Assembly: GCA_964017195.1 (NCBI GenBank)
Contig: OZ024891.1
Location: 7,778,994 to 7,842,993 of the forward strand
Source of the DNA: Siderastrea radians
Taxonomy: Eukaryota > Cnidaria > Anthozoa > Scleractinia > Rhizangiidae
Direction of reading: 5' to 3'
DNA: 64,000 nt
The position numbers and the translations under genes were made by a program. Of the stretch, positions 29,201 to 41,200 are shown in pieces. Under the pieces are notes generated by a model. That model did no database searches and was not told the origin of the DNA. It worked only from the letters and a program-made list of their open reading frames with translations. Positions within the stretch are counted from its first letter, which is position 1, and every line of letters starts with the position of its first letter.

Positions 29201-32200
29201 ACTTGACAGTCGTCCACAAATACCAAATACAAATTCACTTAGAATACATACTGTTCATTTCGCTTCCTGTATCATCCAGCATGCTTGGTAGTTCCAGCTT
29301 CCACTGGTCGTCTGTGGTGATGGCGAAGTTGTCGCTTTTCCCACCCGGCTTCGGTGCCATTCGGTAAACCTTGATGTTAAAGTCACCAAGCCCGTAATTA
29401 CTTGCCAATTCCTTGAGTCCAAGGAATGACACAAGGTGTCTTTTGAGCGCATGAACCGTATTTATCGGCATACCTCTTCTATGTCGTTCGAAAGCCGTAT
29501 CCGAGTCAATGCGGTAAAAGCTTACAATAGCTTGTACAACGCCAGCATTAGCAGCTATTGTATAAGCTGGCGCGACTGTTCAGAGATCGTAGCTGGTAAA
29601 ATGACCCTGATGTACATGGGTCATACGGTAAATTATTAACGAAATATGACACTCTAGACGGTCCCGCTGCTAAGATTTAGTATAAAACGCACATTTTTTT
29701 TACGAAAAGAGTCAAACATCGTTATTTACAACGCGGTTTGTGGGATATTAAGGACAGTTAGGTCAGTTGTCAGTTGTCAGTAAAACCCACTACAAGTGTC
29801 AGTTGTCAGTTGAATTTTAGGCTATTTGTCAGTTGTCAGTTAAAATTTTGGCCATTTGTCAGTTGTCAGTTTACCCCATCCAGACCCTCCTTTTTGTTTT
29901 GGCTCTCCGATCTTCCGATCGGAAGCCCAACACGCCCACCACTACACCACCGCTCGTGCCTTCTCATCAATCAGAAGGCTTCCATTCAATCAGTAAGTAC
30001 CTACCTTTGAGTCTTTTAACCGCCACTGGTAGTTCATTTCCGTCTGTTCGTAAGTACACTCCTTTATTTACAATACCAAACTCTCCTCCGCCTAGCTTCT
30101 CTTCATTTATAACGAGCCTTTCTCGAGGAATTTCCCAGTTTCTGTCTACTGTGGCCATTCCTTGTAGGTACAATTCGTTATCAATGACTTCTTGTCCGTC
30201 CGTTGTGGATAGTGTGCCGTCTAGACTGGAATTCATACTGCCACTGGATTGGCTATTTCGCAGCTGATTTATAGTATCCAATCGCATGTCATTTTTAATT
30301 TGGAGCTGGATGAATTCTTGTTCTGCTTTGATCATCTATTTTTTAAGAACAATGAAATTAGTCTTATAACAGTCACTGTAATAAGTTTTCAGTAAAAGAA
30401 TCAAGTATCAGATAGCTTAAAAATTATATCCAGTGTCTTTAAAATGCGACTAGCAAACAACATTATATACACAGTTATTTGCAAATGCCCATTTTCTGGT
30501 GATTTTTTCTACCTTTTCATCAAGTGCCATTTTGCCATATCAAAATTGAGTTGAAGCTTTCTAGTCCAATTCAGGTGAAGGAGTCAGTTTTTTTTGTCGG
30601 TAGTGCCGACGTCTTAAGTGACAAGGAGCATAATAGTACTTCCCTTATATTAACCGCACTCTCTTTACCACATTTTGTCATTACGCCCGGGAGGGGTTGG
30701 CCCACCGACCCTATACAAATGAGTATCTCAAATATCGCGCCTCAATACTGAATTCACTACCACTCGCTTTTGTTCTTATAAAAGGTTCAAATAAGATAGC
30801 CTTGGATAGACCGTTTCAACGTGACAGTATGGAAATTTACCTCCACGTTGAGCTGATAGTTAGCTCTCTTTCGCTGCTTCTGCTTGAAAACAATCAGAAT
30901 TATAAGAAGAACAAGAATGGCGACCCCAATGCTAACAGAAGACCAAAGGACTTTCGACAAGCTGTCTGAGCTATCGGAATTACCTGCAGAACAGAAAGAT
31001 GAATAGCATTTTATATTGTTATTTAATTACACGCTCTGATTGGTTATATTAGCTACAATGCCAAATACTCAAATCTTAAAGATCTCTATAATTAGAAGTG
31101 CTAGGAAATTCTCATTCCTAAGAGTATTCTCTGACGGATTAGACAAATAACTTCCCCTCGTTTCGTTAGAGCTATGTCGAACATCGCATCGATATTGTTC
31201 TGCAACGGTGCAATATATTGAAAAAGGTGACTTGGGGTATTATGAGACATTTCTCAATTCACATAGAGCGATACGATAATACGAACAAGTGATGTAATCC
31301 TTATGTTGCTTTTCCAGTCTATTTTGTCACCAATTAATCAATCATATTAAATACGGTTTGACGCGCGTCATCATTCAAATAACAACCGTTCATTTAGCAT
31401 TTATAGGTACTTGAATATAGTGCAAGTGATCTTAGCTGGTCATTCTTGAGCTCAGGTGTCTTGATATTTAACCTACCTTCAACTTGAGAATTTGTAGAAT
31501 TTGTAGACCACTCTGCGATCGTTATTGTCGCTTCGTTGGAGAACGATTTTCCCACCGAGTTTCGTGCCATGCATCGATACTTTGGTGCCTCTTTTCGTAT
31601 TCTATGGAATACAAGGGCGAGCGATGAAACATTGCCATTTTGGACCACCGTTTCGTTTGAGACTGTCGAGTTGCTTTCCAACCAACCTATCCGCGGACGT
31701 GGGAATCCATCTACGGCACATATCAGGGTTACCGTGGCAACGCCTTTGGTAAGGTACAGAGTAGTGCTTTGGGGATGCATAGTAAAGATTGGTTTCCATA
31801 GTACTGAAAACATGAAAAGACAACATTTGTAGTCTAAATTGTCAGGAGACAACGAACGTGTCCACCTCGTAGTTTGCTGACAATGAGACAGAAAGTTAAT
31901 AATTTCTAAAATATTAAAAACCAAGCCCTGCCACATGGCATGTCCACATGGTATGTCTTATATTGTGACACTGGTAACGAAAGGGAAACGAAAGGTTTTA
32001 AGAAGATGATGGTGACAGGGCCGCCGGGTTCCCTCTCAGTCCATTTCTGATCTCGTTTTATCCATTCAGTCTATCAAATGTGATGTAATTCAATATGAAT
32101 GAGAGGACTGACCTTTCCTCCTTTATTACAGGGACATTGACTAAGACAAGGTATTTTGAACCACATCAAGATCTATCTTACCACCTACAAAAATCAAAAA

Positions 32201-35200
32201 ATCGATCTTGGAAGTCGATTATGTTCCTTATGGTCACCTGTATGCACAGCCTTTCCGGCCGAGCCACCAGAACAAGTACCTAAAAGACGGCCACTCTTAT
32301 CCTATCGGAAGCAAGTTAGGGCATTTTTTAATTGAACTACTGCTATTTTAGCAATATTAATAAAACCAACACCACTGACTTTTCATCGAGTTCGGCAGCT
32401 ATTAACTAAGTTTCGAAAAATTTCCGAGTGTTTCATGTTGCGTCCCACAAGCCAACAGCCGACTGATCCAGCTCGACAAACTTGAGTCTCAGAATCAGAA
32501 TTTGCATTGAAATAAATCTTTGCCATTAAAATAGGAGAACTTCTTTTTCAAGTTTCAACACTCTACTTTGCTTCAATAGGGTAATTGCTAAGAATGCAAA
32601 CACAAATAGTTATATATATGTTTATGATTCATAGTGCAACTGAAAGCTTTTACGTACATAATTCTACATCTAAAAACGCTGCACATCTCTTTACCAGTTC
32701 CTTTATTACCGTACCTGACAAAGTCGTAGTAGAGGACCTCTTCCAACCCGTCGGGTTCTTTGCCTCGCACCAGTACTCTCCTTGGTCATCAAGGCTGACG
32801 GATCCAAAAGATAACATCGAATGACCCTTGAATCCTCTAACGGCAGAACGTAGTAGGCGGTGGCCATTCTTAAACCACGTGATAACTGGGAGGGGAATCC
32901 CTGACACTTGGCAGGTCAGATTGGCTTTACTTCCGGTAGATATCTTCAACTGTTTTGGTGGATGGGTATTGAATCGCGGTGGTAATGGCTCTGTAATTAA
33001 ATAGTACACTTGAAAAATCGAGGTCGTGTGAATTAAGAAAATTTCATGTTATATTTATCAGCGAGAAGTAGGAAGTAGTAAAATTGAAATTTTAACTTAA
33101 GTGTTTGATTACAATAAAAGTAAAAATTTGATCTAGGGCTTTAATTGGTTTGCTAAGTGATTTGTCCTGTAGGCTTAAGTGGCCAAAAAAGGAAAACAAA
33201 AAACAAAACAAAAGAAAACAAAATGGCCACCGAGCATAGCATAAAAGAACTAAAGAGCTGACTCTGTGAACACCGATGTATCGGTAATTTCTATTGAGTA
33301 TTTTTTTTACACCAATCATTTTTTTGTACTTATTTCAGTGTCCCTAATTAGTGAATTACTTGAATGTACTTTGTTAGTAGTTTCGACACTTAATTAAATA
33401 AAGTTGATGATGTTGGTGATGATGATGATGAAATTTTTCAACTCCCTCGAGAGATCGAGTTACTGGCAGCCTTTTGTACTTAAATAGAGCTTAAAGCTTA
33501 AAACTTAAATCGTAATTAAGGAATAAGTGGGTGTTGGAGCTTACCTCTAAATTCCAAGCTCCATGTACCCTCTGTACAGGTCATCTGATTGTGAGCCCAG
33601 CAGCTGTAATTACCAGAATCCTTCTGTGTGGCATTTTGGATCGAAAACGTACACACTTTACTGTCCTTGCTGTCCACGTCTCCATCACCACCTCCACAGT
33701 CTTTTATGTAAGGAGGAGAATTGTTGAAGTAGTATTGTATCCAATACGGTTGGCCATTGTAATGATTTCCAAAATCTGCTTTTGAAGCGTTGCTGGTACA
33801 AATGATTGTTACATTGTAGCCAATTGGAAGAACGTGTTCATCCGGAAATTCAAGAGTGTTTATCTCTAAAGTAGGTGCAGTCGGAACTGCGAATAATAAG
33901 AAAGACAAAAATCACCACTGGTCAGCATGGTCAGGCGATTGTGACAGTTCTCATCACGTGGCTGTCGGCAGACTGATGATGAATGAATGGGTGAATGGAT
34001 AATATTAAATGGACGAATGAATGGTGGATGGATGGATAGATGGTTGGAAGGATGAAAGTAAACATTAAGCTGGGTCGGTGCTGGCTGGCTGGGTTAAACG
34101 GTTGTAGTCATTTGATGAATGGACGGTGGACGGATGGATGAAGGGAAGGATTCCTGGGCCCGGTTGTTCAAAAACCGATCAACGCTAACCTGGGATTAAT
34201 TACAATTTAACGAAGGTTCCTATTTCTCTTATTCAAAAGAGTTTTCACAGAAGATTACAAATGGCCGTTTGAAACAACCAAAGACAAAATGTAGGGCAAA
34301 AGAGATTCACAGAAATCCGCATTATTTGGCTACAAAACTGACTTCAAAGTTGTCGCTAATTTGACGCTAAACCTGGGTTAGCTTAATCCGGCTATGAACA
34401 GCCGGGCCCTAGCTAGTTCCATGAATAGTGGTTAAGTTACTGGAGGGGGATAGATTGTTGAAATCACCGACCAAAAGAGGTTTTTAAGGTAAGGAGGGAA
34501 GATTCTAACTGAAGGCTGCGGAATCTCATTAAAAAAAAAAGAAGAAAAAAAAACCTTACAGTGCGGCTACTCCAACCGGGCCAGTTGGAAGAAAACTGAC
34601 CAATCGCGACGCGTATTGAAAACAAAAGATAGCAAAGTTTTTTTGTAAACAACCAATAACGTTAAAGCAGGCAGACAATGCACGTTCGAAAAAATTTGAC
34701 ACAGTGACCTCTGATCATGACCGCTTGGACAACTGTCATGTCTACGATTGGTTGCTTTCGATCCTAAATGTGGTAAGTTTTGAGCAGAACCAGAACATTG
34801 AGATGTCGAATTCGCAATTGATGATAAAATTTTCGCCCATAAGCAAACCTTAAACAATACTTTCGCTTCAGCAGTTCAGCTAATACATCAGTTTGTTTGT
34901 AGAACAAACCTTCTCCGAAATGAAATTCGGTAACGCAACAAACTTGCTTGATTCTGATAAGCGCTCGCTCAGCGCAGCGAGTATAAACAAACACAGATCT
35001 AAAGATAAATATCGACATTTGCGCCCTTTGATCGTTCAATTATAAAACCTCCTTATTCACTAAGTGCTTTTTGAATCAACAGGTGCTTATCGTTGATGTA
35101 TTGATTCTGGCTTCTGCAGCCGTTTCGCAGCCGCGGTCTCAATACCGCAAGGAAATCCAAATCCTTTATGTGAGCGTGGTGCAAATCTGCAACGCAATCT

Positions 35201-38200
35201 CGTAAATTATAGCTGGGAATGTCGGCGACTGTTGCCGTATATGCCAAACTCTCGATTCAGTGTTACTTGTATTTTCTGGGCAAAAGCCATTTTGGAAACA
35301 ATTACATTTACAATAAGCGTATAGCTTACGTGACGCGTAAAACTATCCGCCAGATTTCAACCGTATCGAGTCAACACAGCACCGAAGCTAACCAATAAAA
35401 AATGCGACTATTTCCCGAGAGGTCCGCAGAATGAGACAGTTTCAAATTTATTTAGAGATGTATTGTCTAGATCCTTCAACGTTATTGGTCAGTTTATGAA
35501 AAATGTTGTCTTCTTTTGTTCTCAATTAGCGTTGTGATTGGTCAATTTTCTTCCAAGTGGCCCGGTTCGGGTAGCTGCACTGTAAGTCCATATCGTGAAA
35601 TTTTTGCCGAATGTACTTACTGATTGTACCGGAGAAATTTTAACTTTCAGATCTCCCTTTCAGATCCTCGATTCGCATGCAGGTTCAAATTATGCTATAA
35701 TTAATATTAAATAAGCGTTAGCTCTATCTAAAGCTTTATAATGGTCTTTTCAGAAAAAAAAATTCTGCAACATGATAAATGCTGATTAAAAAGCTTTAAG
35801 AAGGATTGAGCACACCCAGTCGGCCCTCGATTTACTTATATTAAAAAGATTTCTGAATAATATAGAACTATAATAATCATTAACAGTTAAGCGTTAGCTG
35901 TATTTAAAGCTATACAGTCTATTCAAAAGTCGACAAAAAATTGATTAATGTTAAGAAAGAGAAATATTCTATGATTCGACAGAGAGTAGATCATGAGTGG
36001 AGATGTATGTGAACGCACTGATACAAACAAGAGGGAAGACCTTCATCGGATAAACACAGACACGTAATGAAACGCAATGAACCGGAATGAACTGGGATGA
36101 CCCAGAATATAGAGGGACCCTCATGAAAATCTTGGATCTTTGAAGATCATCATAAGGACTCTTGAAGATCTTGGGGGGGATCCTTAAAGATCTTCACCTT
36201 CACCTATAATCCTCAAAGATCTTCAAGGAACTTGCACAATCTTTCATCGACTGAGGTCCCTGCAACTATCTTTTCAGGAACCTGCAACGATCCTTGAGGT
36301 ACCTGCAGAGATCCCTAAGGTCCTTGCAAAGATCATCAAGTACCCTTGTGAAGGATCCTAAGTGGGATCCTACCAAACGGGATTATGATTTTTGCAATTT
36401 GGGATCCTGGCTAGCATCTTAGAAAAAAATTTAGGATCGCTATAAAATTTCTACCAGGAAATGACATCGGAATGAAATGCAACGGAACGGAACGGTGTCA
36501 ATCACGTTCATTCCGGCATACATTCCTTTTTCATTCCAGTCATGACCCGGTTCATTCCAATGTTTGGTAACGCCACTTTGGAATTCTCTTTCTCAGCTCC
36601 TTTGCTTGTGAAAGACTGTTAATCGTGGAAATAACCAACACGGTCCACTGGGCCGTTATCGTCATCATTATAATCACACTTGCCTCCCTTCTTGCATTCT
36701 TGTACATTAACTGTTCCAACTCGGACTCCACCAGCAAAGTCATTCGCACGACATTTATATTCCAGAAGCTCGTACGCTCTGATGCTGTATTTTCCTGGTT
36801 TGTTTGGAACCTTGAATTTTGTTGTTACACAGTATGGCTTGCAGTCAAGAGCAGCACCCGCGTTAATGTGGGCAGCACAAGTACTTGAACCAGCCATCGC
36901 ACAGATCACATTAATAATTGATGTTTGCGAATCTCAAGTACCCTGAGAGCCTCATCAACTCTACTATCTCTCACTATGTTACCTCAGTGACGTCTGGAGA
37001 TCCCGATGTGCCAGCTCAACAACCTGTCAACGAAAATACTGTTCACCTCGTAGTATTGCCATTTAAAGATCAAAAGTCGGCTGATGCGGTGAAAAGACAA
37101 CTTTCCGACCTGAGCAAGAGAATCGATCACACTCTTCAACCAGTTTTTAGGAGCCGCAAAATTGGTGAAGACCTTAAGATGTGTGAGCCCAAACCCCCCT
37201 TAGTTAACCAACAATGCGTGGTGTACAATTATCAATGTGATCTGTGCGATGCAGAGTATGTCGGCTATACTAGCCGGCATTTACACCAACGTATTGACGA
37301 ACACCGTTTTTCAGCAATCGGCAAGCATCTAAAGAACGACCACGGCCTTAAAACCATCGGCGACCTCAATAGCAACTTTTCCGTCCTCAAGAAATGCGGC
37401 GGAAAATTGGACTGTTTAATTTACGAAATGTTGTTTATAAAGAAGAAGAAACCAAAACTGAACACGCAATCGGACTCTATCCGCGCAAAACTACTTATTT
37501 AGACATACTTACCATGCACACACAATTACACGCCAAATATGTTACTTATTGTTTACTTTTTTATAACACCTCACCTTGTATATATTAACTCATCTATATT
37601 TTATTTTCTCACTTGACAATGATGTCATGGAGACATCGAAACGTTGTGTTAAACTTCTCTCGTTAATTTTTATCCTTAAATAATACCTATAACTGAAAAT
37701 ATAGAAATGTTGGCTAAAAGGATAATTACAAATAATTTATACATGACAGGACGGAGAAAGCGCGAACTGTAAGTACCTCCTGTTGTCCCATACAAATTCT
37801 TAGAATATTTTTCTAAGAATTTGTGAGGGGTTTTTCAAGCGTATCTAATGGGCTTACCGCAAGGCGTCCTAATCTGCTGCGTCATGATTGAAATGTCACT
37901 GCATCAAATGTAAACCAGAACAGCGGAGACGTAAGGACCGACTTATACATGTTATCAAGTCATTATAAAACGTGACTTGATTTTCCCATAGAGGAGTGTT
38001 ACGCATCATTCACAAGTCATTACCATACAAGAAAGCCCACTGGGCATTTTAACCGGCCATTCTGACCCTCCCCACCCCTAGGTTTCACAAATGTTAGCGC
38101 GATCCTCTATTTATACGAATCGGCGTGACGAAAAGTGTGATTGTGTGACACAATATTTTGACTATAACGTTACTGGATGACGTAATGTTTAAACTCTGAT

Positions 38201-41200
38201 GACTCAGCTTATCTTTCTTATCGCTTTTATTTGTGCTGAAAAACGCAAATTCACTCAAACGTTGAATGTCGATATAAATTCGTCCACAACTGAGAATGCT
38301 CACACCGGGACGACGAAGTATTTACTGTTGTGCCTAGACCTTAAATACAAACAGTGAACATAGCAGTAGAATCAAAATATAACGCTTGATAAACACGAGC
38401 TCGAGCAGATCGTCAGAGTATGGGGCACGTCAAGGCATATCTCATGACGTGATGTTTAAATCCGGTTTGCTAACCCGGGAATCCCCTTGCAAAAGTAAAC
38501 AAGCGAGAGGGGACGAAAGTCGCCCACGTCTTTGAAAGCTAACGCGCCTGTCGAGCCGCAATCGATTTCGCGCTCACTCGTTTGTTTTTCTTTTCCTTCA
38601 CTATCTCTGAACGGAAAGAGAGACTGCTTGTACCTTTAGCGTACACCACACGCAAACCACACAAATACGTCGATAATATTCAGTTATTTTCGTTCTTTCA
38701 ATGCAAAAAGACTCGTAACACCTACCCTATTAATTGATCTCCTTATTAATGACGATTCCTTCGTATCAACTTCTCGCCTCAAATAAACACTCATCTCTCT
38801 CCGTTCACAAGTCAGTACTATCATGTACTGATGGTGCAATCCACTAATATTGCATCATCATACTAGTACCAATTCCTTCTCTTCCTAGCCCACGCCGGCA
38901 AAACGCAACTGTCCTTTTTGTCCGCTGCGAATTACAAGTTAGCCAATCAGAAACCTTACAATCCACTTCGCAAACCACCCCCCCCCCATAAAACGCAGCA
39001 CAATGTTACCCCGCTCCTATAGAAAACGCAACTTTCAAAGCAAATCACATTCACAGAAGCGTGATATGCTCCTGACATTCACAAATCCTTCTGTCTCTTA
39101 CATTTTTACACCCTCAAAATGTCAATCCCAATAAAAAAACCCCTGCGCTAAAAAAATTTTCACAATAACCACTAACTAGATCAGACATCACAGCCAATTC
39201 CGTATTCCATCCTATTAGCTGCTTTACTCAATTGCGCATGCGTTTTACAAGACAAATACAAAAAACGCCAAACTTAACAACCCTTCGTCGTTGATATCTT
39301 AAATACTGTAAATTAAAAGAAAAGAACATACGAAGGTAAAATTCAGCAGACTAATACAGTACAACCCAAAAATAATGCACGCGCAAGAAGTGGCGCAAGA
39401 AGTTCTTGCGCCGCAAGAACACGCAAGCCGGCGGAAGAAGTGAAAGTGCTATGTTTTTGCGGTTTACCCGCAAGAACATTCGAAGGGCAAGAAGTTGAAA
39501 ATCTAGCCGCAAGAAGCCGCAAGAAGTTTCTTATGTTACCGCAAGCCGAAAGAAGGCGCAAGAAGTACTGCGGGTCCAGCCGAAGAAACTTGTAGTGCTC
39601 GTGTTAGTGTGAGGTAATTTGCAAAAGTAATGAGAGCGAATGTCGCGCTCTATTCTCTTTGAAATATCGCCGAGCTTTCGAGCGATTTTTTCGCCGCGTT
39701 GGCGCGACAATTCGCCAAGTCAAGCGAAAGTTCGCAAGGCTAATCAAAAACTCAAGGAAGCAAATGTTCGAACAACCGAAGTATCGAAGAAAATTCACGT
39801 CACGAAATGGAATATCCGCCAGCTTTCCGACTGCAAGATAAAACAACCGGTAAACATGATCTCCGGAACATGACAAAACATGAACAATTTTTTTTAAGCG
39901 TGTCTGATACGGTAATACAGGTTCAACTCAGAACTGACTCAATTCAGTTTTTTATTCCATCAAAGAAATAGAAACAAAAAAGTCCAAAAGCTATAATTGT
40001 GGCAAACTGCGCGAACTCTTCTTTGACAGGCAAGACAAGACAAGACTTACACGTGCAGGAAGTCATGCCATCTCGTGGGTGAACTCGTCAAGAATCCTGC
40101 TGCCCGGGGCTTGCTGTTTTGACGGCTTAGAGAACTGCTCATGCATTGCGTTACAAAATGTCATTCATGCAAATCGTACTAAATTTCAGTTGCATACGGC
40201 AGATTTGTGTTTACTCAGGTTAGAATTGACGTGTCGAGTTTCTTTCAGATCGCGGAGTTTTAGTTTCCTTCAGACTTCTTTGGTTTACTTCGAAGTTTTA
40301 AAATGTGATATCGACTTCAGGGTAATGAATGGAACTATTTTTACAAACATAATGTGTTTTTCCAATTAAGACTTTTGAACAGGTGAATGTCGGTTCATCA
40401 ATAATGTGACTGATGGACTGTGCTTTCTTGCCGTTGTTCCTCAATAAGTGAAATAAATCGAGGGAAATCTTTCGCGCCGCTAAGCGTACCGCATGTCTGG
40501 GACTCCGGGACACATAATAAACAATGACATACGCGTGCTTCGTTTGAGTCTCGTTTCTCCCTAGCCGTTAAAAAATAACATTGAAGGCGACCAGCGTCAA
40601 ATTCAGAACCTAGTGAACTCTTTATCAGATAAAAAATTCTAAACCGAAGAAAAAAACTTACAAGCGACCAAATAAACAACTGATTGCAAGCTACAAAGGC
40701 AGCCGATTTTGAACGTGCGTTGCACTACAAAGTGGTCTCTTTTTAACCTTCTCCGGGTTCCGGGTTTTTAAGATGTTAGCGCAAAGAAGTTCTTGTGCTT
40801 ACTTGCGGTCCGGACATCTTACCATAAAGAAGTTCTTGCGGTTTTAACTTCTAAACGCAAAGAAGTTCTTGCAGCTTGCAGTATTCAAGCGCAAGCGTCC
40901 CGCAAGTAGCCGCAAGAAGTTCCCGGCTTGCGGACGCAAAAAGAAGTTCTTGCGCGTGCATTAATATTGGGCTGTACTGTATGCGCATGCGTCTTATATA
41001 AGACAGTACCGCTCTTGAGTAACCGTACCACAAGCCTTACAGCACTTTGTTCGTATGTTAAGCCAACTGACTATCAGGACAAAACCGTGCCCATTTTATA
41101 AACCGGCGGTCACCATTGCGACGGCCGGTTAACAATGTTGGTCAATCAAATAGGAAATCCGAACCAAAAACTCATTTGTAAAACAATTTAACTGCGGCGA

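Noticed and set aside
29967..30335. Possible alternative translation start at the ATG opening the juxtamembrane exon
   Set aside because: An AG acceptor immediately precedes it and the TM exon joins in frame, so it is an internal methionine. An intracellular isoform cannot be excluded but nothing supports it.
31525..31832. Plus-strand frames of 75 and 98 codons
   Set aside because: Shadows of the gene 1 Ig3 exon on the other strand.
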